A DNA stretch of 35,392 nucleotides from RGIG4079 sp045576735 (GTDB lineage: Bacteria > Bacteroidota > Bacteroidia > Bacteroidales > Muribaculaceae). Under the pieces are notes generated by a model. The model saw only the letters and a list, made by a program, of their open reading frames with translations, made no database searches and had not been told where the DNA came from. Below, piece after piece: positions 1-8,214 of the stretch. The stretch spans positions 1 through 35,392 of the forward strand of contig JAZNGZ010000110.1 of assembly GCA_045576735.1 (NCBI GenBank). Direction: 5' to 3'. The position numbers and the translations under genes were made by a program. How positions within the stretch are numbered: the stretch's first letter is position 1; every line of letters begins with the position of its first letter.

Positions 1-78
1 ACCGCCTTTGCCAAACAGGGCTTTGCCTGTACGCAACTGTTCGGCGGCCAACTTGTAATCAATTTCTTCGTTTGTCAT
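1..78 (-). CDS. IS256-family transposase, N-terminal fragment (runs off window)
   Basis: Reading the minus strand from an ATG at 76-78 gives 26 residues, beginning MTNEEIDYKLAAEQL and continuing to the window edge with a G-K-x-L-F-G-K-G-G segment. This resembles the start of IS256-type (mutator-like, DDE) transposases of Bacteroidota, which have a D-Y-K-x-A ... S/T-G-K-x-L-x-G-K-D/G-G opening. The codons are richer in G and C than those of the neighbouring genes, as expected for a mobile gene. The non-coding stretch 79-144 upstream would be the terminal part of the element, and it abuts a truncated gene. Only the first residues are visible, so the family call is moderate and intactness cannot be judged. 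Confidence 0.55.
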   Translation of the reverse strand, partial: MTNEEIDYKLAAEQLRTGKALFGKGG

Positions 79-80
79 CT

Positions 81-133
81 TAAAATAAACTATTTCTTAC
101 TACTATTATTGTAGCTTGACACAGTTTATTTTA
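81..133. repeat. 11-bp inverted repeat in the insertion-element leader
   Basis: TAAAATAAACT at 81-91 is the exact reverse complement of AGTTTATTTTA at 123-133. The inner arm ends two bases before the transposase start codon (76-78). In a transcript entering from outside the element the two arms would form a hairpin next to the start codon. A promoter inside the element between the arms would avoid it. This is a sequence observation; the role is inferred. Confidence 0.6.
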
Positions 134-724
134 CACTCTCAACTCTTCCATATTTCCACTCATATCATACAATCCTAACTCGTTTGGTAGTTTAGATTTA
201 ACTCTATTAATATGCATTACTGAATTTTCAATAACCCATGCCACTTCATCAACATCATCACTTCCACTATATTTATAGCCATTACTTTTATTTCCTCCTC
301 GTGCAGCATATTCCCATTGAGCCTCAGTAGGCAGACCATATTTTTTGCCTGTAAGTTTGTTTAATTGCTCTATAAATCTTTGGCAATCATCCCATGAAAC
401 ATAGCCCATAGAATAATTTGGATCTACTTTATAATATGACGATTTATGGCCACTTTTATTTTCAATCGAAGTTCCCATAATTGCCATCCATAACTCCTGT
501 GTTACTTCTATTTCCCCTATATAATAATCATCTAACGTGACACTATGAGCGGGCCCCTCTTTATCAATTTTACGTTTATCCATATTTTCACCCATCATAA
601 AAGTGCCACCTTCTACAGCAACCATCTTAAAAGACACTCCATTTACTGTTTCCGTAAAGGATTCAATATTATTACAACTTGAAAATACAACTATTAATAA
701 CATTAATACTATTACTTTTTTCAT
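131..724 (-). pseudogene. Formylglycine-generating-enzyme (SUMF1) fold lipoprotein, 3' end lost to insertion
   Basis: The 197-residue frame starts with a lipoprotein signal peptide (lipobox FSSC, Cys17). It then follows the FGE-sulfatase/SUMF1 fold: G-G-T-F-M-M-G near residue 40, an E-V-T-Q-E-L-W block, V-S-W-D-D near 110, the hallmark L-P-T-E-A-Q-W-E-Y-A-A-R-G-G near 130-145 and G-L-Y-D-M-S-G-N near 185. Family members normally continue E-E-W-C or similar plus some 40-80 more residues containing the rest of the core. Here the frame reads E-E-L-R-V and stops exactly where insertion-element sequence begins. Many bacterial members are not true sulfatase-activating enzymes but surface or sensor proteins, so the original function is unknown. 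The truncated product is probably non-functional. The start codon and signal peptide look intact. Confidence 0.75.
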
Positions 725-906
725 TACTCAAGTATTTTTTAATTAAATAATTTACTTATTTTGCAAAATATTCATTCTGCGAGCCTCGTCACTCTGTTTT
801 TCAACTTGTATTCACAAATTTAAGCAATTAGCTTGATATAGCTAGTGGATTTGCTCAAAAACAGTAAAAAAAACGTTTAATTCAACTTTTATATCAAATA
901 ATTCAT

Positions 907-914
907 TATATTTG
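907..914 (+). promoter_or_regulatory. Bacteroidota -7 element upstream of the 936 gene
   Basis: TATATTTG fits TAnnTTTG, 21 bases before the ATG at 936. No clear TTTG at -33 is visible, so the call rests on the -7 motif and position. The rest of 725-935 shows no gene. Confidence 0.45.
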
Positions 915-935
915 TAAAGAATAATAATTATAGGT

Positions 936-1430
936 ATGGCTATGCTTTGTCTCATAACAGGATTGTTGCTATTGGCCGGTGCGTTGTTTCTATGCTACAA
1001 GCCAATAATTCCTGCCACGCTTATAGGTTATGGAGCGATGTGGGTGTTGAGCTATGGCAACCATGTGACGTTTAGCAAAGACACGTTGATGTTTTGGGGC
1101 GCAGCCACTATGATTGTTCTTGTGATATACTCATCGCAAGCGCAAGACTCAAGCGATGCCAAGGGGAGTGGATATATCACCACAGGGGCATTGGTGGGAA
1201 GTATTATAGGAATGCTCACCACTCATGCCGGCATTATCATAGGAGCCGCCTTGGGTGCAATATTAGGCTTTGTGGCTTATTGCCGCACTCCTCAAGGGTC
1301 ATCAATAAAGTTGCCCTCGAAGGAGTTCATAAGTCAATTGGCAGCCAAAGGGTTGCCTACGATTGTCACCATCAGCATCTTATGCACTGTGTTTGACAAT
1401 TTATTAACAAATGTGACTACAATTAATTAA
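936..1430 (+). CDS. Small multi-pass membrane protein of unknown function (DUF456-like)
   Basis: 164 residues, almost all hydrophobic. Likely membrane segments lie near residues 3-20, 22-40, 50-67, 80-100, 97-118 and 140-157. The central part is a glycine-zipper run (G-A-L-V-G-S-I-I-G-M-L, then G-I-I-I-G-A-A-L-G-A-I-L-G), a pattern found in DUF456-type proteins, but the match is only general. The gene is followed 21 bases later by a secreted DUF4919-like protein on the same strand, so the two are probably cotranscribed. I cannot assign a role; a small transporter or membrane-organising protein are both possible. Confidence 0.6.
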   Translation: MAMLCLITGLLLLAGALFLCYKPIIPATLIGYGAMWVLSYGNHVTFSKDTLMFWGAATMIVLVIYSSQAQDSSDAKGSGYITTGALVGSIIGMLTTHAGIIIGAALGAILGFVAYCRTPQGSSIKLPSKEFISQLAAKGLPTIVTISILCTVFDNLLTNVTTIN

Positions 1431-1451
1431 ACGAAAAAAACATATACCATT

Positions 1452-2141
1452 ATGAAACGACTCGCATCTTTAATAATCATTATCATAGCGCTGATAGGTT
1501 TTAGCGCATCGGCTCAAGTGGAAGGAAATACCGCATCGGGCAAGTACAAGGCTCCCGACATGGCAAAAATACAGAAGATTGCCCAATCAAACAAATATCA
1601 AGAGCTAATGAAGCGCTATCTTAGCAATGATCCCACCCTCACATTGGATGAGTATCACCAAGTGTATTTTGGTTTTATATACCAAAAAGGATATCGCGCA
1701 TATGACAAAGCCGATTTCAGCAATGAGCTTGTCAACTCATTATATTTCAAGGAAAACCTCACACGCCGTCAATGCGAGCTCATCATAGACTGCGCCGAAA
1801 AAACATTAGATGCTGACCCATTTAATCTTCAACAAATCAACTATCTCATCTATGCCTACCGCACAATGAAGAAAGTGCATCTTGCCGACTTCTGGCAAAC
1901 CCGATTGAACAATGTGTTGCGCACAATTCTTTCAACCGGAACAGGCAAAAGCCCCGAAGAGGCATGGCACGTGATTGACATAGGTCATGAATATGCGCTA
2001 ATTCAATCTATGAATAACAATTACATCATAGAAAAATCAGAGTATATCCAGCCCCACTTTGACCTCATCAAAATAAAACGCAACGGAGAGAATTCTCCCA
2101 TGGGATTCTATTTCAATATCAAATATTTAGGAAATAACTAA
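1452..2141 (+). CDS. Secreted DUF4919-like protein
   Basis: 229 residues with a clear signal peptide (hydrophobic core at 4-17, cleavage likely after A-S-A at 19-21) and no lipobox. The mature part is helical. It carries the pattern Y-x-x-L-M-x-R-Y-x-x-x-D-x-T-L-T-x-x-E-Y near residues 50-68 and Y-F-G-F near 72, which I associate with DUF4919, a Bacteroidota family of unknown function. The C-terminal part has a G-T-G-K-S-P-E-E-A-W-H-V-I segment near 170-185, also usual for the family. It probably forms a transcription unit with the membrane protein at 936 and converges on the DUF2851 gene with 27 bases between stops. The periplasmic location is inferred from the signal peptide. Confidence 0.65.
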   Translation: MKRLASLIIIIIALIGFSASAQVEGNTASGKYKAPDMAKIQKIAQSNKYQELMKRYLSNDPTLTLDEYHQVYFGFIYQKGYRAYDKADFSNELVNSLYFKENLTRRQCELIIDCAEKTLDADPFNLQQINYLIYAYRTMKKVHLADFWQTRLNNVLRTILSTGTGKSPEEAWHVIDIGHEYALIQSMNNNYIIEKSEYIQPHFDLIKIKRNGENSPMGFYFNIKYLGNN

Positions 2142-2168
2142 CGCCTATAAATCGTCCCAAATCAATCA

Positions 2169-3458
2169 TTAAGGTTCTCTTTTGCGTGCTCTAAGCGCTA
2201 ACATGCGGTGTCCTATGCGACAGTAAAGGCATTTGCGAGTCTCACAATATTGACGTCGTAGCTGTATCAATGCTTGCGAAGTAAAGGCATCTTTACATTC
2301 AATACCTGCACGGGTGAATAGCTCCACAATAGTATTACGCTCGGGCTTAAGCGATTGTAACATTTCCACTGCACGATTACATGCCGCCTCATCGTTGCTT
2401 AATCGTCCGTAGGCATATATCACCGGTATCACAGCGTTGATTATCAATATAGCTATTGAGCTTTCGCTAAGGCCACGCGATGAGCCTCCTCCCTGAGCAT
2501 TAAAGGAACATCTATTAGCCCAATATCCCGATAAGTTGACCTCAAACAAAGCCTTGACCTCGTCGACCGACTTTGCGTTCATCATCTTTGAGGCATATCC
2601 AAATCCCCCTTCAATCATGGCCGCCAACACCGCAATGCGTCGGTGAGGGAAGTTTTGCGGGCGCATTCGTCCCATTTTCCAACCCAACGAAGAAGGTTGT
2701 TTGAGTCCAAATTTATTAGCATAGAAATCATATTCGGTTTTTAATGTAGCTACATAGCTATCATCTTGTATTGCAGAGTTGAGTAAACCCGACTGCCCGA
2801 AAAGCATTGCTTCAATAGTAGTGAGCGAATCGCTATGTTTCGACATTATTTTAAGCGGAGTGGCAAGAGCCAAGCGCTCAAACGCATCACTATTCACCCC
2901 AAAACCCAAACTTCGCGCCAACAACACATAGCACACCTCGGCCCAGTCGCCCGACAAACGGCTCAACAATGCGTCAATACGTTCCACTTTTTCATACAAT
3001 CGCTCATATCCCAACGTAGAAATCATATCGGTGAGATATATCGGTGGCAACGATGATATGTGTGAAGCACAAGGCAACTCGCTAGCAGCACTACCAACCA
3101 ATTGATGATATTGTTCACTAAACTGCGCCGTGCAAGGCATACACAATTGAGGGATAACCTCGCCATTGCTACGATGCACAGCTATATCATCTTTTTCCAC
3201 CACATGAAGTATTACATTATCATAGGCTTCATCTTTATCGTGATGATGACGATACCAATCGCTTGCTCGCACATGGATTTCGATATTTCCCACCCACATT
3301 TCGCCATCAATTTTCACTTTGGCATTGAAAAAGTCGGGACCGGCATCGGTATTGAGCCGTCCCTGATCGATAACCTGTATTTTGCGGCCATCGACTGTGT
3401 GCATCGCTTGAGGCACCCACAGCCTATGCTGCCACACATATTGCATTAACTTTTCCAC
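2169..3458 (-). CDS. DUF2851 family protein
   Basis: 429 residues. The start is a GTG at 3456-3458, giving M-E-K-L-M-Q-Y-V-W-Q-H-R-L-W, which matches how DUF2851 proteins usually begin; the next ATG is four codons inside and would lose this conserved opening. The N-terminal third has the family pattern G-R-L-N-T-D-A-G-P-D-F-F-N-A-K-V and W-V-G-N-I-E-I-H near residues 30-65, followed by S-D-W-Y-x-H-x-H-x-x-D-x-A-Y-x-N-V-I-L-H-V-V, reminiscent of a nuclease or jelly-roll fold. The C-terminus has cysteines in the order C-x17-C-x4-C-x2-C (near 386-412), which could hold a metal. The function is unknown. A strong promoter lies just upstream. Confidence 0.85.
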   Translation of the reverse strand: MEKLMQYVWQHRLWVPQAMHTVDGRKIQVIDQGRLNTDAGPDFFNAKVKIDGEMWVGNIEIHVRASDWYRHHHDKDEAYDNVILHVVEKDDIAVHRSNGEVIPQLCMPCTAQFSEQYHQLVGSAASELPCASHISSLPPIYLTDMISTLGYERLYEKVERIDALLSRLSGDWAEVCYVLLARSLGFGVNSDAFERLALATPLKIMSKHSDSLTTIEAMLFGQSGLLNSAIQDDSYVATLKTEYDFYANKFGLKQPSSLGWKMGRMRPQNFPHRRIAVLAAMIEGGFGYASKMMNAKSVDEVKALFEVNLSGYWANRCSFNAQGGGSSRGLSESSIAILIINAVIPVIYAYGRLSNDEAACNRAVEMLQSLKPERNTIVELFTRAGIECKDAFTSQALIQLRRQYCETRKCLYCRIGHRMLALRARKREP

Positions 3459-3487
3459 AAATAATGATATATCATTAAACCTTTACG

Positions 3488-3518
3488 CAAACATACAAAA
3501 AAATATAATACATTCAAA
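3488..3518 (-). promoter_or_regulatory. Complete Bacteroidota promoter for the DUF2851 gene
   Basis: On the minus strand TTTG (3515-3518), a 19-bp spacer and TATGTTTG (3488-3495) match the Bacteroidota sigma-70 consensus at the right spacing. The -7 element ends 30 bases before the GTG start. Confidence 0.75.
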
Positions 3519-3659
3519 ATATCCACCTTTTATAGTAACATGTAGTTTCATTGCTTAATGGTCTCAATTTTATTATTGACACACTAAACTTTTTACATCT
3601 TTTATTGTCATAAAAAGGAAAAAAGACACATAATTTTAGGAATATTGCAACATTATCCC

Positions 3660-3667
3660 TAAATTTG
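3660..3667 (+). promoter_or_regulatory. -7 element for the 3694-4465 gene pair
   Basis: TAAATTTG fits TAnnTTTG and lies 26 bases before the ATG at 3694. The -33 box is not obvious. Confidence 0.5.
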
Positions 3668-3693
3668 CGTAAATATCATATATAATATATTTA

Positions 3694-4002
3694 ATGAGCG
3701 AGATTGAATTAGACGAAAAAATCAACATTTCCGATAGTCCTAAAAAAGAATCGGTGTGGAAGATGCTTGGCACTATTGTAGGCATTATCAGTCTATTGTT
3801 TGGAATATTTGCATGGCTGACATTATACCATAATGAGGTGTTAGGTATCACACTTGCCGCAATAGGAGTTGTCACATCATTTGTGGGCTTTAAAGGACGT
3901 TTTCGCAACTTTGCCGTAGGAGGTCTAGTAGTATCGGGCACATTACTAATTACTGTGGGCATAGTATATGCCATAATAGATTACGTGTTTAGCACAATAT
4001 AA
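3694..4002 (+). CDS. Small membrane protein of unknown function
   Basis: 102 residues. The N-terminal 23 residues are polar and acidic and probably cytoplasmic. Three hydrophobic segments follow, near 24-45, 47-66 and 73-98, separated by a short basic loop (K-G-R-F-R-N near 68-73). The layout recalls DUF4190-like small membrane proteins, but I cannot assign a family. A good -7 element lies 26 bases upstream, and a secreted DUF4348-like gene starts 25 bases downstream, so the two are probably one transcription unit. The reverse-strand frame over the same bases is a shadow. Confidence 0.55.
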   Translation: MSEIELDEKINISDSPKKESVWKMLGTIVGIISLLFGIFAWLTLYHNEVLGITLAAIGVVTSFVGFKGRFRNFAVGGLVVSGTLLITVGIVYAIIDYVFSTI

Positions 4003-4027
4003 TTAATAACACCAAAAATAAAATCAC

Positions 4028-4465
4028 ATGAAACTTAAATCATTAATTCTTGCCATTGTTGCCGTAGTAATAGGTTCGGCATCAATGAATGCACAAACAG
4101 CAAAAGAAGTACAAGAAACAGTTGCGCGCATGGAAAGTAGCTCGGCTCTTTGCAACAAAGGACCTGAAGCATTCAAAACATTCATCGAAAAATTTTCGAC
4201 CGATGAAGAATTTATGAACTCACGCATAAAGTTGGAAAATGAGGCACAACGCACTGAATTTGCCGAACTTTTCGTTCCATCTAACTTCACCGCTAAAGAA
4301 CCATTTGCAAAAGATGATGATATGTATTACCAATCATGGGGAGAATTGCAATATCAAAAAACCTATCTCGACTGCGGATGGGTTGACTCATACGTCACTC
4401 ACACATTCCAATTTGAACGCTTTGACGGCAAATGGTATCTACGTAAAATTATCGCCGACGAATAA
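4028..4465 (+). CDS. Secreted DUF4348-like protein
   Basis: 145 residues with a signal peptide (hydrophobic core near 5-17, probable cleavage after M-N-A at 20-22). The mature domain has the pattern F-x-x-F-I-E-K-F-S-x-D-x-x-F-x-x-S-R-I-x-L near residues 48-70 and ends in F-E-R-F-D-G-K-W-Y-L-R-K-I, typical of small Bacteroidota proteins of the DUF4348 type that adopt an NTF2-like fold. No catalytic motif is recognised. It is the last gene of its unit and runs into a strong two-way terminator. The family call is from pattern memory and moderate. Confidence 0.6.
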   Translation: MKLKSLILAIVAVVIGSASMNAQTAKEVQETVARMESSSALCNKGPEAFKTFIEKFSTDEEFMNSRIKLENEAQRTEFAELFVPSNFTAKEPFAKDDDMYYQSWGELQYQKTYLDCGWVDSYVTHTFQFERFDGKWYLRKIIADE

Positions 4466-4490
4466 TCGATTTAATTACACATATTGACAA

Positions 4491-4535
4491 AACAAATCGA
4501 GTTTAACATTATATGTTACACTCGATTTGTTTTTA
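4491..4535. terminator. Bidirectional intrinsic terminator between convergent genes
   Basis: AACAAATCGAGT (4491-4502) pairs perfectly with ACTCGATTTGTT (4520-4531), and an inner pair TAACAT/ATGTTA extends the stem. T-runs follow on both strands. It sits between the DUF4348-like gene and the convergent AraC gene. Confidence 0.8.
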
Positions 4536-4549
4536 TATGCATTTTAACG

Positions 4550-5464
4550 TTATGAACGTTGAAATTGCGATGGAGACATGCCGGTGAGATGTTTGAAATA
4601 TTTACCAAATGATGACTGATTGGTAAAATTCAATTCATAAGCCACTTGTTGGATATTCTTTCCTGAATAGCGAAGCAAATTTTTAGCTTCAAGGATAACA
4701 CATTCATCAATCCATTCGGCAGCCGAGCGACCGGTCATTTCCTTTATTATAAGCGACAAATATTTGGGAGATATAAATAGCTTTTCGGCATAAAATCCCA
4801 CCGAGCGCTCTTGTCGATAATTTTCATGCATTAATCGCATAAACTCTTGCACATAATTGGCACGGCGGCTCAATGGACGTTCTTCCACTCGCTCTTGTGG
4901 CATATATTTCTCTCCAAATTGAAATATTTGATATATCACCGATGCGATAATATTGCGTGAAATATTCTTTATATAAAGTTCGTCGGTGTTCTTAATCGTA
5001 TTGTAATGAAGCAACTCCATATATTTTTGCAACAACTGCGATTCTTCGTCGGACAATGACAATACCGGTTGACGAGACGATTTCAATGACGCCATTCGAC
5101 CTATATTGTTCATTACATTCATATCAATATTTATATCGCGCAAGAATTGTGGCGACATAAATAAGAAATATGCCTCAAAATCATTAAAATCGGTTTGTTT
5201 TGATGATATAATCTTATCAGGGCCAAGACATAGCAATGAATTTGAGCAAAGCTCTATTTGTTGAAGATTTATCTCAACCTCAAACTTACCCTTTAGGCAT
5301 AACACGAATAAAATTCCATCAAAACGAACCGGTGAAGAAAAATAATCTAACGCACTTTCACCGGGGATAAAGTGCGAAAACATGTAGTCATCACCAAATT
5401 TACTATAATCAAACGAGAACCGTTTTATTCCGCTCAACTGAGCAATACGCAAAGATTGTTCCAT
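4550..5464 (-). CDS. AraC-family transcriptional regulator
   Basis: 304 residues. The C-terminal ~100 residues form the AraC double helix-turn-helix. The first HTH is near 213-245 (F-Y-A-E-K-L-F-I-S-P-K-Y-L-S-L-I-I-K-E). The second is near 262-300, with the family signature I-Q-Q-V-A-Y-E-L-N-F-T-N-Q-S-S-F-G-K-Y-F-K followed by G-M-S-P-S-Q-F. The N-terminal half is a cupin-like sensing domain with no recognised ligand. It is transcribed alone from its own -7 element, converging on the DUF4348-like gene. The target genes are unknown; no adjacent enzyme or transporter operon suggests one. Confidence 0.9.
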   Translation of the reverse strand: MEQSLRIAQLSGIKRFSFDYSKFGDDYMFSHFIPGESALDYFSSPVRFDGILFVLCLKGKFEVEINLQQIELCSNSLLCLGPDKIISSKQTDFNDFEAYFLFMSPQFLRDINIDMNVMNNIGRMASLKSSRQPVLSLSDEESQLLQKYMELLHYNTIKNTDELYIKNISRNIIASVIYQIFQFGEKYMPQERVEERPLSRRANYVQEFMRLMHENYRQERSVGFYAEKLFISPKYLSLIIKEMTGRSAAEWIDECVILEAKNLLRYSGKNIQQVAYELNFTNQSSFGKYFKHLTGMSPSQFQRS

Positions 5465-5484
5465 CAGTAGTTATATTTTCTATG

Positions 5485-5492
5485 CAAATATA
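5485..5492 (-). promoter_or_regulatory. -7 element for the AraC-family gene
   Basis: Minus-strand TATATTTG fits TAnnTTTG and ends 20 bases before the start codon at 5464. A TTTG upstream is spaced only 12 bases away, so the -33 box is uncertain. Confidence 0.5.
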
Positions 5493-5607
5493 ACCATTTT
5501 CTACCAAAAAATAGTCCCTTTAAAAGTAAAATCAACCTTTTATGCCAATTTAATAGCACAATCTACCACACTACTCACCTTATAAGAAAAGATTTAGGAA
5601 CTATTGA

Positions 5608-6828
5608 CTATCCGAGCATTGATGACACTCTATTTAGCGCGGCAATAAAGGCGTCAACATCTTCACGAGTGTTGTAAGCAGCAAAAGATGCTCTCACCGT
5701 GCCTTCAATCTTTAGAGCCTGCATTAATGGTTGGGCACAATGATGACCTGTGCGTACTTCAATGCCAAGTTTATCGAGCAACATACCCATGTCATAATGA
5801 TGTTCATTCCCTATTAAAAATGAAATCACACCACTTTTTTCGGGAGCTGTACCATATATCTTCATATTGGGAATTTTCTCCATTTCGGCAGTAGCATATT
5901 CAAGCAACTCTTTTTCATGGGCGGCAATACGCTCCACTTCCCATCGCTGCATAAATTCAATGGCTTTCTTAAAGGCTGCTATGCCCACAAAATCGGGGGT
6001 ACCTGCTTCAAACTTAAAGGGCAACTCGGCATAAGTAGTTTTCTTAAAACTCACTGTGCCAATCATCTCCCCTCCTCCTTGATAAGGAGGCATCATTTTG
6101 AGCAATGAGCGCTTGCCATAAAGCACGCCCACACCTGTGGGGCCATACATTTTATGTGCCGAAAAAGCATAAAAATCGGCATCAAGCTCTTGCACGTCGA
6201 CTTTTATATGAGAGATAGCCTGCGCACCATCAACCAATACCGGCACTTTATATTGATGAGCCTCGGCGATAATTTCCTTTAACGGATTAACCGTACCAAG
6301 CACATTTGACACATGACACACCGCCACTAACTTTGTGCGCTCATTAAATAATGAACGGAATGTAACCATGTCGAGAGTGCCATCTTTTTTCACCGGCACT
6401 ACACGCAATATCACACGTTTGTGGCGTCCCAAGAGTTGCCAAGGCACAATATTTGCATGATGTTCCATTGCAGTGACAATGATTTCCTCTCCATTCTCAA
6501 TCATTTCACCAAACGAAGTGGCTACAAGGTTGATAGCTTCGGTAGTGCCTCGAGTGAAAATAATTTCTTCGGTCGACTTTGCATTAATAAACTCACGCAC
6601 ACACTCGCGGGTGGCCTCTTGAAGGTCGGTGGCCTCTTGCGAGAGGGTGTGAACACCACGATGCACATTTGCCTTGCATGTATTATACACTCTACATATT
6701 TCGTCAACTACACACTGAGGAGTGAACGATGTGGCAGCACTATCGAGATATACCATAGGCTTGTCCCACACCTTGCGATTAAGGATAGGAAACTCAGCGC
6801 GTAATTGTGTCAAATCAAAATTCTCCAT
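5608..6828 (-). CDS. sufS: Cysteine desulfurase SufS
   Basis: PLP enzyme that removes sulphur from cysteine and passes it to the SufBCD scaffold. I chose the ATG at 6828 (406 residues) over the upstream in-frame ATG at 6852. With it the PLP lysine (S-A-H-K-M-Y-G-P) is Lys226 and the persulfide cysteine (R-T-G-H-H-C-A-Q-P-L) is Cys364, the same numbers as in the E. coli enzyme, and the start then lies 4 bases after the sufD stop instead of overlapping it. H-H-A-N near 123-126 and the D-G-A-Q-A motif near 200-204 are also present. It is the last gene of the cvpA-sufBCDS unit. No sufE or sufU partner is in the window. Confidence 0.95.
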   Translation of the reverse strand: MENFDLTQLRAEFPILNRKVWDKPMVYLDSAATSFTPQCVVDEICRVYNTCKANVHRGVHTLSQEATDLQEATRECVREFINAKSTEEIIFTRGTTEAINLVATSFGEMIENGEEIIVTAMEHHANIVPWQLLGRHKRVILRVVPVKKDGTLDMVTFRSLFNERTKLVAVCHVSNVLGTVNPLKEIIAEAHQYKVPVLVDGAQAISHIKVDVQELDADFYAFSAHKMYGPTGVGVLYGKRSLLKMMPPYQGGGEMIGTVSFKKTTYAELPFKFEAGTPDFVGIAAFKKAIEFMQRWEVERIAAHEKELLEYATAEMEKIPNMKIYGTAPEKSGVISFLIGNEHHYDMGMLLDKLGIEVRTGHHCAQPLMQALKIEGTVRASFAAYNTREDVDAFIAALNRVSSMLG

Positions 6829-6832
6829 TTTC

Positions 6833-8194
6833 TTAGTCTTTTTTAGGGTCACGGCAAGTCACACCGCAGTCGGCACAAGTAGCTTGCTGTCCATAAAAGC
6901 GTTTTTCTACCAAGTGGCGCAAACGGTCGCGTAAACCATCCATCTTCACCATATCAATCACATCAACCATAAAGGCTTGCATCAACATAGTGCGAGCTTC
7001 TTGCTCGGGAATACCACGCGAACGCATATAGAATAATGCATCGGCATCGAGTTGTCCGGTTGTTGCGCCATGACTACATTTCACTTCATCGTTATAAATT
7101 TCGAGTTGTGGTTTGGTGTGCATGCGCGCACTCTTCGAAGCCAACAAGTTGCGATTGCTTTGATAGGCCTCGGTAAATTGCGCTCCGGGAGCTACATATA
7201 TCGCACCTTCAAACGCTCCGGTCGACTCCTCGTCAAGCACATATTTAAATAGCTGGTTACTATTACAATGAGCCGATAGGTGACGCACATCGGAATTATT
7301 ATCGATATGCTGACGTCCCGACCCTATTGCCATGCCTCCAAGAGTAGATGTGCAATTATCGCCCACTAGCTCAATGTGGTAATCATTGCGGGTATTGCCA
7401 CCTGTGAGCGTCACACCGCTTACAATCAGCTGTGAGGCACGCTCTTGACGAGCATATAGTTGTGAATAGCGCGAAGTAGTATCGGACGATTCTTCTATAT
7501 CGTATATGTCAAGTGAAGCATTTTGTCCCACAAAGGCCTCAATCACTTGCGATGAAAGGTAGCGATATTCATTGTTTTGAGTGTGGTCGCAAATCAACAA
7601 TTGTGCTTTTGCGCCTTCCTCAACCACAATCACCAATCGACGCACTCCCATCAATGGCGCGGCCGAATTGAAGATATTTACCAATTGAATTGGGCGTTCC
7701 ATAACCACCCCTCGTGGCACATATATCATCACGCCATCTTGGGCGAGCATTGTGTTAAGAGACACCGCCACGTTATCATTATCGGCCAATTGGTTATAAT
7801 ATCGACTCACTAATTGCGGATTTTCGGTTGCCACCTTTGCCAACGAATCGATTATCACCCCTTGAGGCATCTTGTTGTGCAATGTTGATGACGGCACAAA
7901 CGAATCGTTTACCACAAATGCCATGATAGTGCTCATATTGGGCACATCGCATTTAAACGATAGCGACACATCAACGGGAATATTCACTCGATTGATATTC
8001 ACCCCAAAGTCGGGGGCAAACATATCTTCAATCGAAGTCTTTTCATATCCCTCAGTGCCTTTTTGAGGCAATTTCTTCCCTTCAAGACGATTGCGGGCTT
8101 CTTGGCGACAAAGGTTCATCACCTCGGCCGACTTTGCTTCAATCGTGGCACGATGCGAGTCGAATAGTTCTATATATTGAGATAATGCACTCAT
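6833..8194 (-). CDS. sufD: Fe-S cluster assembly protein SufD
   Basis: 453 residues, a beta-helix scaffold protein that forms the SufBC2D complex in the cytoplasm, where iron-sulphur clusters are built. The family core is clear: the block with D-N-N-S-D-V-R-H-L-S-A-H-C near 300-312, the V-K-C-S-H-G-A-T-T-G-Q-L-D motif near 380-392 (its histidine corresponds to the residue implicated in cluster assembly in E. coli SufD), and Y-M-R-S-R-G-I-P-E-Q-E-A-R near 398-410. It lies between sufC (20 bases upstream) and sufS (4 bases downstream). The last 14 residues contain three cysteines (440, 443, 447; pattern C-x2-C-x3-C), which are not part of the core fold. Confidence 0.95.
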   Translation of the reverse strand: MSALSQYIELFDSHRATIEAKSAEVMNLCRQEARNRLEGKKLPQKGTEGYEKTSIEDMFAPDFGVNINRVNIPVDVSLSFKCDVPNMSTIMAFVVNDSFVPSSTLHNKMPQGVIIDSLAKVATENPQLVSRYYNQLADNDNVAVSLNTMLAQDGVMIYVPRGVVMERPIQLVNIFNSAAPLMGVRRLVIVVEEGAKAQLLICDHTQNNEYRYLSSQVIEAFVGQNASLDIYDIEESSDTTSRYSQLYARQERASQLIVSGVTLTGGNTRNDYHIELVGDNCTSTLGGMAIGSGRQHIDNNSDVRHLSAHCNSNQLFKYVLDEESTGAFEGAIYVAPGAQFTEAYQSNRNLLASKSARMHTKPQLEIYNDEVKCSHGATTGQLDADALFYMRSRGIPEQEARTMLMQAFMVDVIDMVKMDGLRDRLRHLVEKRFYGQQATCADCGVTCRDPKKD

Positions 8195-8214
8195 AGATTT
8201 CTCACTATTGGCAA

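Larger units (their letters stand above)
1..144 (-). mobile_element. End of an IS256-like insertion sequence, truncated by window edge
   Basis: The transposase start lies 66 bases inside a sharp break in a neighbouring gene. The lipoprotein gene read on the minus strand stays in its family pattern up to D-M-S-G-N-M-E-E (near 143-145) and then runs into four unrelated codons and a stop. The outer edge read inwards starts GAGAGTGTAAAATAAACTGT, a terminal-repeat-like sequence. The exact outer base lies within about 141-145. The other end, its matching inverted repeat and the target duplication (normally 8-9 bp for this family) are outside the window. Confidence 0.55.

Noticed and set aside
6829..6852. 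Earlier ATG as the sufS start
   Set aside because: It would overlap sufD; the later ATG gives K226/C364 numbering equal to the E. coli enzyme.
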